Shown piece after piece: positions 7,876 to 17,002 of a stretch of 27,588 bases of DNA. Position 1 is the stretch's first letter. Each line of letters begins with the position of its first letter. A model generated the notes under the pieces. It was not told where the DNA came from and did not search any database. It worked only from the letters and a program-made list of their open reading frames with translations. Made by a program: the position numbers and the translations under genes. The DNA is from JACQNR01 sp049515175 (GTDB lineage Bacteria; Acidobacteriota; Terriglobia; UBA7540). The DNA lies in assembly GCA_049515175.1 (NCBI GenBank), contig JBEKUI010000020.1:1-27588 (forward strand), given 5' to 3'.

Positions 7876-8039
7876 GACCCACCCCCATCAAGCCACTATG
7901 GAATCGGTGCGACTGCTGGGCCGATTTTCCCGCTTCCGCGTCCCCTTCACAAGCGTCATCTTGGCGGCGCAGCGCCGCGGCCGGACGGCAACCTTCCGAG
8001 AGCTTCGCCAAGGTCCCTGCACGACTCTCCAGGGGGCAG

Positions 8040-8498
8040 CTACTGCGCCAGGCGGCAAGACTGCCAGGCGACCATTTGCCAGCGGCCCTGGCGCTTCACG
8101 TAAACGTCAAGGAAGCGCAGTTCCACCGCCGACTCCTGGCCCTTGGTCCGGGTTTTGAACTCGCCGCGGCCGGTGACCACAGCGGTGTTCCCATAGGTCC
8201 GCACTTTCAGACCCTCCGGCTTGATCTCGAGGTACTTCATCTCGCCGCGACGGAGGGCGTCGATGAACTCCGTCTTCGTCTGCGTCAAGCCGCTGGAATG
8301 CGAGTAGCTCATGTCGGGGGCGAGTAGCGCGTCAAGCGCGGTAAGGTCCACATCGACGATCGCTTTGAAGCGGCGCGCTTCCAGGTCCTGAATGATCTTC
8401 TCGGTTTTCGGTACTTTCGGAGCTGCGGCGGCCAGCGGGATTGAGCCGAGAAGAATCAATGACGCCGCTGCCATCCCCCACACGATTCTGCGTTTCAT
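8040..8498 (-). CDS. Exported DUF4440 / NTF2-like protein
   Basis: 152 residues. A signal peptide (MKRRIVWGMAAASLILLGSIPLAAAA) precedes one NTF2-like domain. This begins with a helix reading RRFKAIVDVDLTALDALLAPD, followed by MSYSHSSGLTQTKTEFIDAL, and ends RQGRWQMVAWQSCRLA. That order is characteristic of DUF4440 proteins, which are generally of unknown role. AGGAGGAGC lies 7 bases before the ATG. The start is only about 20 bases after the stop of the HGSNAT-like gene on the same strand, so the two probably form an operon. Confidence 0.85.
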   Translation of the reverse strand: MKRRIVWGMAAASLILLGSIPLAAAAPKVPKTEKIIQDLEARRFKAIVDVDLTALDALLAPDMSYSHSSGLTQTKTEFIDALRRGEMKYLEIKPEGLKVRTYGNTAVVTGRGEFKTRTKGQESAVELRFLDVYVKRQGRWQMVAWQSCRLAQ

Positions 8499-8517
8499 CG
8501 TTGCGCTCCTCCTCGGA

Positions 8518-9735
8518 TCATAATTTGAGAAAGATTCTCCGGCGGTAAAGCCAGTAGCAGAGACCCCACATGGCGAGAAATACCGCCCAGGCCTGCACGA
8601 CCGGGCCGGCCATTCCCAGAAACCAGAACTTGCCGGTGAAGACGGCGAGCGTGGGGTCCAGCCATCCTCCGGAGAGCGAGTTGCTGACGAGGTAAATGAA
8701 AATCGAATTCATGCCCACCACCACGAAGGGAAGGGCGTACTTCTCGCGCCGCTCCGCGCCGAACACCACGACGAAGAAGAGAATCATCGCCAGCACGCAG
8801 GCGGTGTGGATGAAGGTGTAGGAAGCCGTCCAGCACTTGTGAATGATAGGGATGAACGGCGAGAGGGCGAGGCCCGCCAGGAGCGACGCCGCCGCCGCGC
8901 CGGCAAGAATCGTGAGCTTCTCTTTCTGCGGGCGGCCGCTGCGCAACAGAGTGGCCGTCCACGCGCCGAAGAGCACGGTCACGGTGCTGCCCAGGAAGTT
9001 GATGACCTGCCAGTCGTAACTGTGGTCGAGGCCGAAGAGCGCGCGGTCGATCCGGATTCCCACCGCGGCCGTGGGATCGAACGCTCCCTGCGGACCGGGA
9101 AACGCCGCGTACAGTCCCCAATTGAGCGCCATCAGTGCCGCCGCGGCCACCACCTGCCAGCGAAAGCGGAGTTGCAGAATCAGCAGGCATCCGAGATAGG
9201 AGAGCGCGAGCTGCGTGAGCGTCTCAATCGGATCGAAGCGGTAGCGCCCGGCGTAGAGCGACCAGAGCATCTGACCGAAAAGGATCAGGATGAGCGTGCG
9301 GCGCAAGGCGTGGCGTAAGGTGCGCGAGAACGGCTCTCCCTCGCGCTCGCGTCGAGCCAAGGCGAAGGGCAGCGCGGCGCCGATCATAAACACGAACGAC
9401 GGCATCACCAGTTCCCAGGGCACGAAGCCGTCCCAGCGTACGTGATCGAACCAGGAGGCGACGCGCGCCGCCCCCGCCCCGCCCTGCAACTTCGAGAGTC
9501 CGAAGCCCTCCGTGCACAAGTAGATCATCACGAAGCCGCGGGCGGCGTCGAGCGGCATATACCGTCGCCCCACGGGCGGGGTGGTCCTAGATGCGTTCTG
9601 ATTCTCTGCGGGCAAGCGATCACGCGGCTGATCAACAGCGCTCACAAAGCTCCCGGCTGGTTGTGCAGGCGCCAGAAGTCCCTTCTTGGCCCACGTATCA
9701 TACACTGGGCCGGGCGGATCCCCTTCTCCTTTCAT
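8518..9735 (-). CDS. DUF5009 / heparan-alpha-glucosaminide N-acetyltransferase-like membrane protein
   Basis: Up to 405 residues. The conserved opening MPLDAARGFVMIYL, the following DGFVPWELVMPSFVFMIGAALPFAL segment and about ten membrane helices match the bacterial DUF5009/HGSNAT-like family. This family is related to transmembrane acyltransferases that move acetyl groups across membranes onto sugars. The substrate is unknown. The start is uncertain: the first 59 residues from the ATG at 9735 are hydrophilic and unlike the family, a GTG lies further in (the FVSAVD stretch), and M60 (9558) is immediately before the conserved core but lacks a clear ribosome site. It is divergent from the phosphatase gene and is followed closely by the DUF4440-like gene. 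Confidence 0.8.
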   Translation of the reverse strand: MKGEGDPPGPVYDTWAKKGLLAPAQPAGSFVSAVDQPRDRLPAENQNASRTTPPVGRRYMPLDAARGFVMIYLCTEGFGLSKLQGGAGAARVASWFDHVRWDGFVPWELVMPSFVFMIGAALPFALARREREGEPFSRTLRHALRRTLILILFGQMLWSLYAGRYRFDPIETLTQLALSYLGCLLILQLRFRWQVVAAAALMALNWGLYAAFPGPQGAFDPTAAVGIRIDRALFGLDHSYDWQVINFLGSTVTVLFGAWTATLLRSGRPQKEKLTILAGAAAASLLAGLALSPFIPIIHKCWTASYTFIHTACVLAMILFFVVVFGAERREKYALPFVVVGMNSIFIYLVSNSLSGGWLDPTLAVFTGKFWFLGMAGPVVQAWAVFLAMWGLCYWLYRRRIFLKL

Positions 9736-9856
9736 CTCCCTCCGAACGGTGCTTTAATAACCGCCGCATTTGAAAGGTGCTTGGCCGGGACAGAGGGAAC
9801 GACTCCTCGCTTGGCCATGTCCCGCGAACCCCCGCCCCTCGCGGAAAGGCGCCGTC

Positions 9857-11323
9857 ATGTTCGCGCTCTCCTTCGGTATCCTCCTCCAGGTCCTTGCCCA
9901 CGAGGCAGCCGTCGAGCAGCTGCGGAGGCTTCTTCGCGCCGACGCCCTCAACGTCCTTCTTGGCGTAGTCTTTGCGGTGGCCGGCGTCGGGGCGCTGACC
10001 CTCGCGACGATCTACCGGCGGGGCGGTGGGCACTTGCTCTCCTTCGGTCTTCTCTCGACGCTCTATGGCCTTCGTTTGCTCGCCCGTATGCCCTCGATCC
10101 AAATCTTGTTCGGTCTGCCGCCATCCTTCGGGGACTTCTCACAGACGATCATCAGCGACGTGATCTTGATACCCGCTGTGATGTTTTTCTACCAGACCGT
10201 GAACTTGTCCTGGCAACGTCTGATCCGCTGGCAGTTCTGGTTTTTCGGCGCGTATGCAGTCGCCGCAATCAGCATCGATCTGGCATCCCACTCACCCGGC
10301 AGAGCCCCCGACCCGGCCAACTTCCTGCTCATCATCGCGCCCGCCACGTTCTTCTACGGGCTGTTCTCTCGGCGTCTGCGCCTGACGATTTTCGACCGCC
10401 CGGAGACGCGCGTGCTCGCCGCCGGAACCGGAGTTTCCGTGCTCACGGTGATCAATGAACGCCTGGTGAGCGCTCAACTCGTCCCCTGGCAGTGGCGGCC
10501 CGAACCCCTGGGCTTCCTGGCTTTCACGGTTTCGCTCGGGTACGTCGCCGCGCGGCGATTCTTCGCCAGTCAGCAGGAGTTGGTGGCGGTCGCGCGCGAG
10601 ATGGCCGCGGCGCGCAAGATTCAGACTTCCATCCTGCCGCAACAGGTCCCCGCTGTAGCGGGCCTGCGCGTCGCCGTGCGGTACGTCCCCATGGCCGCCG
10701 TGGCGGGCGACTTCTACGATTTTCTGGTTGTTGATGACCGTCGGCTGGGCATCCTCGTCGCCGACACTATCGGCCACGGCGTGCCCGCGGCGCTGGTCGC
10801 TTCCATGATCAAAGTGGCATTCGCGGCCCAAGCAGACCATGCCGGCGACCCGGCCACTTTGCTGTCCGAATTGAACCGGATCTTCTGCCGGCAAGGCGAA
10901 GGCCAGTTCATCACCGCGAGCTACCTGTTTCTCGATCTCGAAGGCAGCACCGCCCTGTATGCGGGCGCGGGGCATCCGCCGCTGCTGCTGCGCCGTGCAG
11001 CGACCGGGAGGGTCGAAGAATGTGAGGTCAATGGCCCGCTTCTCGGCTTTCGCGCCACGGCGATTTATTCACACGCCGGGCTCAAGCTCTGCCCCGGCGA
11101 CCGCATCCTGATGTACACGGACGGCATCACGGAAGCCTCGAGCCGGGCGGACGAATTGTTCGGGGGAGAACGACTGAAAGAGTTTCTCGCCAAGGGGTCG
11201 AAGTCCGCGCCCGACGGCTTCGCCGAAGACCTGCTCCGCCACCTCGCCACCTGGAGCGGTGCGAATTCCGGACGACCTCAGGGGGACGACCTGACGCTGC
11301 TGGTGATCGACATTGAGTCGTAA
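9857..11323 (+). CDS. Membrane-bound SpoIIE/RsbU-type PP2C serine phosphatase
   Basis: 488 residues from the ATG at 9857, which has GGAAAGG 7 bases upstream; the longer frame from 9770 adds 29 proline- and arginine-rich residues without a ribosome site. The first about 235 residues form around seven hydrophobic segments, a membrane sensor-like region. A helical linker (about 238-264, SQQELVAVAREMAAARKIQT) leads into the SpoIIE phosphatase domain with AVAGDFYDF (GDFYD about 284-288), ADTIGHGVPAAL (302 onward), YTDGITEA and GDDLTLLVI, so the metal-binding aspartates are all present. Such proteins dephosphorylate anti-sigma-factor antagonists in partner-switching stress pathways. No RsbV/RsbW partner is nearby, so its target is unknown. 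Its first codons are about 120 bases from the start of the divergent DUF5009 gene. Confidence 0.9.
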   Translation: MFALSFGILLQVLAHEAAVEQLRRLLRADALNVLLGVVFAVAGVGALTLATIYRRGGGHLLSFGLLSTLYGLRLLARMPSIQILFGLPPSFGDFSQTIISDVILIPAVMFFYQTVNLSWQRLIRWQFWFFGAYAVAAISIDLASHSPGRAPDPANFLLIIAPATFFYGLFSRRLRLTIFDRPETRVLAAGTGVSVLTVINERLVSAQLVPWQWRPEPLGFLAFTVSLGYVAARRFFASQQELVAVAREMAAARKIQTSILPQQVPAVAGLRVAVRYVPMAAVAGDFYDFLVVDDRRLGILVADTIGHGVPAALVASMIKVAFAAQADHAGDPATLLSELNRIFCRQGEGQFITASYLFLDLEGSTALYAGAGHPPLLLRRAATGRVEECEVNGPLLGFRATAIYSHAGLKLCPGDRILMYTDGITEASSRADELFGGERLKEFLAKGSKSAPDGFAEDLLRHLATWSGANSGRPQGDDLTLLVIDIES

Positions 11324-11457
11324 GGTGCCAGGAAACGAGGCACACCAGGCAGTACCCACTCGCCGACAGCAAGATTCAAATCCACGCACACGGCTTTTGA
11401 TTCAGTTTTCGTCACGACCGCAAAAGGGCGCGCCCCGCTTATGAATTCTTTTTGGCC

Positions 11458-11850
11458 CTAAAGACGGCGCATCTTCGCGGCGATGAGAGGTGAAAGGGCA
11501 AGCACGATTAGACCGATTGGAAACAAGCCGCCCTCCAGGATATTGAAGTCCGCAGCCAGGCTCGCCCACGAGCGATTGAAAACGAACCTCCCCAAACTCA
11601 ACTCAAAGCACAAGGTGAGGCCGAGCCAGAAAACACCCACAATGATCCGCGACTTCGTGCTCTGTGCGCGGACCCATGGAATGAACAGGCATGCGACAAG
11701 TACGACGAGGAGCGAGCCGGTAAAGACGCTGACCTGTCGCGCCCGGAAATCTCCCAGCCTGGGTGATAGAAAGATCGTTCGCAGGGCGCCATGCGTGAAT
11801 TCGACACCCATCATCACCAACCAAACAAACAGAGCCCTCACGAGATACAT
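11458..11850 (-). CDS. Conserved small integral membrane protein, function unknown
   Basis: 130 residues with four hydrophobic segments: the N-terminus (YLVRALFVWLVMMGVEF), SVFTGSLLVVLVACLFIPWV, IIVGVFWLGLTLCFELSLG and FPIGLIVLALSPLIAA. The stretch HGALRTIFLSPRLGDFRARQVSVFTG between helices 1 and 2 is polar and looks conserved; I recall similar unnamed membrane proteins in diverse bacteria but no function. It stands alone between the phosphatase and the divergent GIDE-domain gene. The 134 bases downstream (11324-11457) show no feature. Confidence 0.75.
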   Translation of the reverse strand: MYLVRALFVWLVMMGVEFTHGALRTIFLSPRLGDFRARQVSVFTGSLLVVLVACLFIPWVRAQSTKSRIIVGVFWLGLTLCFELSLGRFVFNRSWASLAADFNILEGGLFPIGLIVLALSPLIAAKMRRL

Positions 11851-12088
11851 TGGTTCACCTACGAATCAGCACAATACCTTATCCCAGCGACGCTGGAAAA
11901 TCGAAAGGGACCGACCGCAACACATTAGCCCCCGCCCCGCGCAATCTCGCCGCGCGCGCCCGTCGCGCTGCGCCAAACACCGCGCTCCATCGGCGAAGGC
12001 CTTACGTTGACTACTGGAGAAGAGACATCTGACTTATACTCGGGGGGATAGCGGGCTGCAATCTCGAGCATTGGACAGGGAGAAGCCA

Positions 12089-13408
12089 ATGAGGCGCGGC
12101 GGCGAGCGTCATAGCAATTCCTGGAAGACGGTTCTGGGCCTGCTGGTCGCGGCGGTAGTTGTATATACCGGCATAAAAGTTTTCCCGCTGTATTTCCTGG
12201 ATTCTTACTTCAAAACCGACCTGGAGGTCCGCGGGAGCGCCTCTCGCGGGGACGAGCAATCGGCCGAACGGTTGCGCGATGCGATTTGCAGCAATGCCCA
12301 GAAATACCACATCCCGCTCCAGCGCGAAGACGTCAAGGTGGAGATAACCCCCTCCGGCCAGCAGATCACCGCCGACTACGCGATACCCGTTGACCTGCCT
12401 TTCTATCAGCCCGCATTGCATTTCCATCATCAATATCCGGAAGACAAGCGGGCCAGGGCGATCTTCGACTACCGCACCCTTTCCGCCATCGGGCTGATGC
12501 TCGGCCTCTTCTGGTTTCTGAAGGGATTCGTGATTTTCAGAAAATACCGCGTCGTCGCGGACACGCCTCTGGTGCCGATTCGGAGCATCGCCATGGGGCT
12601 GGTGCAAATTCGCGGGAAAGCGGTGGGAGAGCAACCCCTGCTCAGCCCCGTCACCCGCCTTCCCTGCCTTTTATACAAGGTGGATATCGAACGCTGGGCG
12701 GGTGATATGAGGAGCGGCTCCGGTAGCTGGTCCCATTATCTGACGGACGCGGCGTGGGTCGGCTTCTGCCTGGAGGACGAAACCGGTCGAGTGCCGGTCG
12801 ACCCGCAGGGCGCCGAGTATGATCTCGAGCAGACCGGCCAAAGCGAAGTCAGCAAAAGGCCGGGTTTGCTGCCCGGACACGCCTGGGAGACCGAGGCGCC
12901 CCTGGCTGATGGCCCGGGACTTCCTCCCTCGGAATCGCAGCTACGAAGCTATGTATCGCGGGTTGCCGCGGGCAGCAGGACCGCGCTCTATCAGGGAGCG
13001 GACTTGTCTCCCGACGCTCCCAAGGGGTCAGAACGCAAAGAATCGCGGCCCGTCATCATGCCGGCGCTCAGATTCCTGTTCGATATCTTTCTGGCGCGTA
13101 AACTTGGCCCGCTCGCCGGCGGCTTTGCTCGCTCCCCGGGAGACTACCGCTTGACCGAATATTGCATCCTTACCGAACACTCGTACGACATCACCGGGAC
13201 CTGCACGGCGAATCCGGAGTCCAAGAACGAGTCCGACCGGCATGTCATCGCGAAGGGCAACAATGCTCCCATGTTCCTGATTTCCAATCGCAGTGAGAAG
13301 GACGTTGAAGGAACCCTGCGCTTGCGGGCCCTTCGACACATCTTCGGAGGCGGCCTGCTGGCTATCGGCTGCCTGGCGGCCCTCCTGGAAACCATGGGAA
13401 TTCTTTAG
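12089..13408 (+). CDS. GIDE-domain membrane protein with an N-terminal DUF4845-like region
   Basis: 439 residues from the ATG at 12089 (GGGAG about 6 bases upstream; an in-frame TTG at 12071 is less well placed). TM1 spans about 12-36. An extracytoplasmic segment (about 37-125) has the pattern ERLRDAICSNAQKYHIPLQ...VKVEI...ITADYAIPVDLPFY, resembling DUF4845 proteins. TM2 spans 131-150. A GIDE-type domain then begins IRSIAMGLVQIRGKAVG with LLSPVTRLPCLLYKVDIERW, as in bacterial relatives of the mitochondrial E3 ligase MUL1/GIDE. A C-terminal TM3 (about 415-437) ends the protein. The RING finger of MUL1 is absent, so ubiquitin-ligase activity is not expected. The role of bacterial GIDE proteins is unknown to me. 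Confidence 0.8.
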   Translation: MRRGGERHSNSWKTVLGLLVAAVVVYTGIKVFPLYFLDSYFKTDLEVRGSASRGDEQSAERLRDAICSNAQKYHIPLQREDVKVEITPSGQQITADYAIPVDLPFYQPALHFHHQYPEDKRARAIFDYRTLSAIGLMLGLFWFLKGFVIFRKYRVVADTPLVPIRSIAMGLVQIRGKAVGEQPLLSPVTRLPCLLYKVDIERWAGDMRSGSGSWSHYLTDAAWVGFCLEDETGRVPVDPQGAEYDLEQTGQSEVSKRPGLLPGHAWETEAPLADGPGLPPSESQLRSYVSRVAAGSRTALYQGADLSPDAPKGSERKESRPVIMPALRFLFDIFLARKLGPLAGGFARSPGDYRLTEYCILTEHSYDITGTCTANPESKNESDRHVIAKGNNAPMFLISNRSEKDVEGTLRLRALRHIFGGGLLAIGCLAALLETMGIL

Positions 13409-13616
13409 CTGAAAAGCGAGTAGTGCGGCCGAGCACCTCCAATAACCTCGAGACAACCGCATCGCACCATAGGCAATCCCCCCCAACCGACAGACCGACG
13501 CTGCCGCGCCTGCGGCTAGCCTGGCACCACACCTAATCGCGCACATCGCGACCAACGCGATGGATGCGCACGCCGGACGCAGGCTGACCGTGCAGCGCTC
13601 AGAATGACAGAGTTGC

Positions 13617-13647
13617 TTGGTCGTTCAGCACCGTCTTAGGGTATGAT
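13617..13647 (+). promoter_or_regulatory. Possible promoter of the YceH-family gene
   Basis: TATGAT (13642-13647) is a good -10 hexamer; TTGGTC (13617-13622) is a weak -35 at 19 bases. Transcription would start at about 13654-13656, which is the GTG start itself, so the messenger may be leaderless. No ribosome binding site precedes the GTG. Confidence 0.35.
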
Positions 13648-13655
13648 TCCGCGAC

Positions 13656-14303
13656 GTGGATATTCTGTTGAATGAGATTGAAGTCCGGGTGCTGGGCGCG
13701 CTGGTTGAGAAGGAGAGCACCACGCCGGATTATTATCCCCTCTCGCTCAATGCGCTGGTGAATGCGTGCAATCAGAAATCCAATCGCCATCCGGTAATGA
13801 ATCTGGATGAGGACGCGGTGCGGGAGGCTCTCGACAGCCTCAATGGAAAAGGTCTGGCCGGAGCCGCTGGCGGAGCGGACAGCCGCGTGACCAAGTACGA
13901 GCATCGCCTCCAGGAAACGTTCAACTTCAGCCGACCTGAAATCGCCGTGCTGTGCGTGATGCTCCTGCGCGGACCCCAGACCCCCGGCGAACTGCGCGGC
14001 CGCGGGGAGCGACTTCACAAGTTCAACGATCTCGAAGAAGTACACTCGGCGCTTCAACACTTGATGAATCGCCAGCCACCCCTGGTCAAGGTGCTCCCCC
14101 GGCAGCCGGGGACGAAAGAAGCGCGCTACGCTCACCTGCTTTCGGGCGATGTCGAGACGTGGGAACCTGAAGCTACACCAGAAGCGCCAGCCTCCCCCGA
14201 CTCGGAACGCCTCACGCGTTTGGAAGACGGAGTCGCGACTCTACAGAAGGAAATCGCCGCCCTGAAACAGCAACTCGCGGATTTTCGCAAGCAATTCGAA
14301 TAG
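13656..14303 (+). CDS. YceH family (UPF0502/DUF480) winged-helix protein
   Basis: 215 residues, a normal family length. The N-terminus LNEIEVRVLGALVEKESTTPDYYPLSLNALVNACNQKSNR is the signature of UPF0502 proteins, in pieces. Two winged-helix domains follow (about 1-80 and 90-165, with RPEIAVLCVMLLRGPQTPGELRGR in the second). The C-terminal 30 residues (LTRLEDGVATLQKEIAALKQQ) predict a coiled coil for oligomerisation. The fold suggests DNA binding, but the cellular role is unknown. The start is GTG; no Shine-Dalgarno sequence is visible, in line with a possible leaderless transcript. Confidence 0.92.
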   Translation: MDILLNEIEVRVLGALVEKESTTPDYYPLSLNALVNACNQKSNRHPVMNLDEDAVREALDSLNGKGLAGAAGGADSRVTKYEHRLQETFNFSRPEIAVLCVMLLRGPQTPGELRGRGERLHKFNDLEEVHSALQHLMNRQPPLVKVLPRQPGTKEARYAHLLSGDVETWEPEATPEAPASPDSERLTRLEDGVATLQKEIAALKQQLADFRKQFE

Positions 14304-14331
14304 TCCGCCGCGAGTAGGAGACCCAGAGGAC

Positions 14332-14358
14332 CCTCGCCACGCCATATCAATGGCGAGG
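14332..14358. repeat. Perfect inverted repeat between yceH-like and hydrolase genes
   Basis: CCTCGCCA (14332-14339) pairs with TGGCGAGG (14351-14358) around an 11-base loop. It lies 29 bases after the YceH-family stop and has no T-run, so it could be a factor-assisted terminator or simply a stem that protects the transcript end. Confidence 0.5.
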
Positions 14359-14442
14359 ACGAAAGTGAGCTCTCTGACGCGATGGTCGGCGCGGCCGAAA
14401 TACAAATCTCGGGAGGAATCCATCAATCCCTGCGAGGAAACC

Positions 14443-15984
14443 ATGAACACGTGTATACGAAACGCGACGTCACACTCTATGAAAAAGCGCCCCAGGGTGG
14501 GCGCGCTGGCCGGCGGTCTGCTGGGCGCAGCGCTGCTGCTCATCGTGACTTCCACGGCAGCGTTTGCCGAGCCCATCAGCGTGTGTCCTACCAATCCTCA
14601 TTACTTCCAGTACAAAGGCAAGCCCGTTCTCCTGATCACTTCCGATCACCATTACGGGGCAATCATCGACAAGGACTTTGACTTCGCCAAGTTCCTGAAT
14701 TACATGGGAGACAACGGCATGAATCTGACCCGGATCTATCCGGGCGGATACTTTGAAACGCCCGATGAGTTCCTCAAAGGCAATCCCCTGGGGCCCCTCC
14801 CCGGCCGCCAGATACTTCCCTGGGCGAAATCCACGCAAACCGGCGCGCATCCCGATCTCGCGGAACCGGGACAACCGTCTTACAAGTTCGATCTCGACCA
14901 ATGGAATCCGGAGTATTTTTCCCGCCTGAAGGCCTACGTCGCGCTGGCCCACGAGAAGGACATCATCGTCGAAATCGCTTTCTTCAACCAGATGTACGAA
15001 GTCAGTTGGCCGATGATGCCGCTCTTCCAACGCAATAACGTCACCAACGTGGGCCACTACGAAGGTAAAGATTTCTGGCTGTTCTCGACCACCGACCCGC
15101 GCAACGCCGACGTCCTGGAACGGCAGAAAGCCTACGTCGCCAAAGTCACCAGGGAACTCAACGCCTACGACAACGTCATCTTCGATATCTGCGATGAACC
15201 CGAACTCTGGACGCCGAAGGGAACGAACGTGGCCCCCTGGATCGTGGCGCTAAAGGACGCGTTCCTCGCCGCGGAAAGCAAGCTGCCGAAGAAGCACCTA
15301 CTGGGTCAGACGGTGCGCGGTGGCGCGTCACCCACCCTCTCCAGCGAAAGTTGGAACCAATGGTTGCCGACCGAATACATTACTTACGCTGAGCAAGCGC
15401 TCACCGGCGACTACGTGTGGAACAAGCCCATCGTCGTGGTGGAAACGGCCTGGTACAACGCGCTGGACATTGGCAATGGGTACAAGGATGTAAACGACGT
15501 CCGTTTGGAGACCTGGGAGTTCATGGTGGGAGGAGGCGCGGGTCACATCAATCTGAACGGGGAATATTACCGCGGGCAGGAGGCCGGCGGCGCCGATACG
15601 CAAACCGGGATCGTTCCGCAGAAGAAGGTCCTGCGGGACTTCATGAACAGCTTCGATTTCGTCCACATGTCGCGGTTGACCGATTTCACTGCACCCTCCG
15701 GCACCGTCGCCAGTGCCATGGGCGAGAACGGCAAACAGTATGCCCTTTATATTTTCCATGGCAAGCTAACAAACGGCTGCTTCTGGGTGGGCACGCCGGG
15801 CAACTATCAGGATGAGATAACCCTGAATACGATTCCTGCGGGAACGTATCGACTGGAGTGGATCGATCCTGCCACCGGAGCGGTGAAACATACGGAAACC
15901 CGCACGCACGTGGGCGCGAAACTCGTTCTCAAGACGCCTGCCTACTCGATGGATCTGGCACTGAGGATGCGCGGGGCCATGTGA
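14443..15984 (+). CDS. Exported glycoside-hydrolase-like TIM-barrel protein (DUF4038-type)
   Basis: 513 residues from the ATG at 14443, which has GAGGAA just upstream; the frame extends back to 14350 without a ribosome site. A signal peptide (about 13-42, ending STAAFAEP) is followed by a barrel with PVLLITSDHHYGA, NLTRIYPGG and KDIIVEIAFFNQM. NVIFDICDEPELW supplies a probable acid/base E252 and PIVVVETAWY a probable nucleophile E334, spaced as in clan GH-A enzymes and DUF4038 relatives. A C-terminal beta domain (about 430-510) resembles the collagen-binding-like or carbohydrate-binding caps of this group. It probably trims plant or microbial polysaccharide in the periplasm or outside the cell; the sugar cannot be named. 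No adjacent transporter belongs to it with certainty, though an Oar-type receptor follows 1 kb away on the other strand. Confidence 0.8.
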   Translation: MNTCIRNATSHSMKKRPRVGALAGGLLGAALLLIVTSTAAFAEPISVCPTNPHYFQYKGKPVLLITSDHHYGAIIDKDFDFAKFLNYMGDNGMNLTRIYPGGYFETPDEFLKGNPLGPLPGRQILPWAKSTQTGAHPDLAEPGQPSYKFDLDQWNPEYFSRLKAYVALAHEKDIIVEIAFFNQMYEVSWPMMPLFQRNNVTNVGHYEGKDFWLFSTTDPRNADVLERQKAYVAKVTRELNAYDNVIFDICDEPELWTPKGTNVAPWIVALKDAFLAAESKLPKKHLLGQTVRGGASPTLSSESWNQWLPTEYITYAEQALTGDYVWNKPIVVVETAWYNALDIGNGYKDVNDVRLETWEFMVGGGAGHINLNGEYYRGQEAGGADTQTGIVPQKKVLRDFMNSFDFVHMSRLTDFTAPSGTVASAMGENGKQYALYIFHGKLTNGCFWVGTPGNYQDEITLNTIPAGTYRLEWIDPATGAVKHTETRTHVGAKLVLKTPAYSMDLALRMRGAM

Positions 15985-15992
15985 GCATCACG

Positions 15993-16100
15993 TCTCACGG
16001 CATCCGCCGTGGGTCATATTCTTGTGCCCCTGCCGGGGCGGCGCGGCGAGGGACGAGATCGCAGACATCGCACACGACGCGATGTCTGCGCCACCCGCGG
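15993..16100. repeat. Dispersed mosaic repeat, copy B
   Basis: This intergenic stretch shares ordered modules with the copies near 16.9, 22.5 and 25.1 kb: a CACGGC...CCGTGGG hairpin, CCCCTGCCGGGGC, and a terminal CGATGT-TGCGCCACCCGC block. GCAGACATCG (16061-16070) and CGATGTCTGC (16080-16089) form a perfect 10-base stem. The remaining bases up to 16244 show no gene. Confidence 0.75.
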
Positions 16101-16244
16101 ACCAAAGGGCCGATGCGCCCCGAGGGTGGCGATGTCGATCCCATGAACTTGACACGAGAGGGCGGCAGGCATATGGTTTTGCGTAGGGACAGAGTTGAAA
16201 TCTCAAATTCCGGCTAGGACAGTTACGGAGGGGGAGCAGCTTCT

Positions 16245-16637
16245 ATGAAAAGAATCGCGTATTCTTTGGTGTTGGCGTTCGCCTGCGGAGTGTTATTGAT
16301 GGGAACGAGCAAGGTTTTGGCCGCCGACGAACCCGCCAAGGTTGCCGGGGCATGGGAAGTGACGTCCGAGGGCCGCAACGGTCCCATGACCCAGACCATG
16401 ACGATCACGCAGGACGGCGGGAGCATTAAGGGAACCATAACAGGACGCCGTGGGGACGCGCCCCTTGAGGGTACCGTCACAGGGAACAAGCTCAGCTTCA
16501 CGGTCAAGCGGGAAACTCAGAACGGCGACACGTTCGTCATGGAATACACCGGAACGGTTGAAGGGGATTCCATCAAGGGGAAAGTGCATAGCGAACGGTT
16601 CGGAGACCGCGACTTTACCGCGAAGCGCACAAAGTAA
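16245..16637 (+). CDS. Small exported protein with repeated beta strands, function unknown
   Basis: 130 residues. A clear signal peptide (MKRIAYSLVLAFACGVLLMG to about residue 27, cut at VLAAD) precedes a beta-rich domain: GAWEVTSEGRNGPMTQTMTI, IKGTITGRRGDAPLEGTVTG, MEYTGTVEGDSIKGKVHSER and RDFTAKRTK. The order, one W in the first strand and repeated GT or G-T-V elements resemble small lipocalin-like secreted proteins common in Acidobacteriota. GGAGGGGGAG lies about 10 bases before the ATG. It is probably periplasmic; no function can be assigned. Confidence 0.82.
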   Translation: MKRIAYSLVLAFACGVLLMGTSKVLAADEPAKVAGAWEVTSEGRNGPMTQTMTITQDGGSIKGTITGRRGDAPLEGTVTGNKLSFTVKRETQNGDTFVMEYTGTVEGDSIKGKVHSERFGDRDFTAKRTK

Positions 16638-16644
16638 CGCTGGC

Positions 16645-16965
16645 GGGTGGCGCGAACATCGTGGTTTGATGTCCGCGCGCCATTTGAACTCCATTCACGA
16701 CTGCCAGCCTGAAGGCCGGCGGTACGTCCCATCCATCCGATGCGGGGATTCTTCGTCCCCGTCAGCCGACGGGCTGACGGACGAAGGGTCTCCGCATTTT
16801 CTTTTCTTCAGTGGGGCGAACCTCCTCGATCCAATGCAGGAATTCTTGGTCCGTCGGCCGACGGACGTCCCTGCCGGGGCTACGCTGCCCTGAGGATTTT
16901 CTATCGCACACATCGCACACACCGCGATGTATGCGAAGGTCCCCCTGCTGTCATCTCTGAAAGCG
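16645..16965. repeat. Dispersed mosaic repeat, copy C
   Basis: This gene-free stretch combines several modules. AACATCGTGGTTTGATGTC and GAAGGGTCTCCGCATTTTC followed by CTTCAGTGG and CCTCCTCGATCCAAT also occur near 21.2 kb (copy D). CCCTGCCGGGGCT, CCCTGAGGATTTTCTATCGC and CGCGATGTATGCG also occur near 22.5 and 25.1 kb. Internal hairpins include CCGTCAGCC/GGCTGACGG extended by flanking CTTCGT/ACGAAG (16748-16786) and the palindrome GTCCGTCGGCCGACGGAC (about 16850-16867). Confidence 0.8.
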
Positions 16966-17002
16966 CGACGTGTCAACAAGTAGCTGCGCAGGTTCGACGG
17001 GG

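Noticed and set aside
8495..9190. Second minus-strand frame of 231 codons overlapping the DUF5009-like gene
   Set aside because: Arginine- and glycine-rich out-of-frame translation; the membrane protein in the other frame has proper helices.
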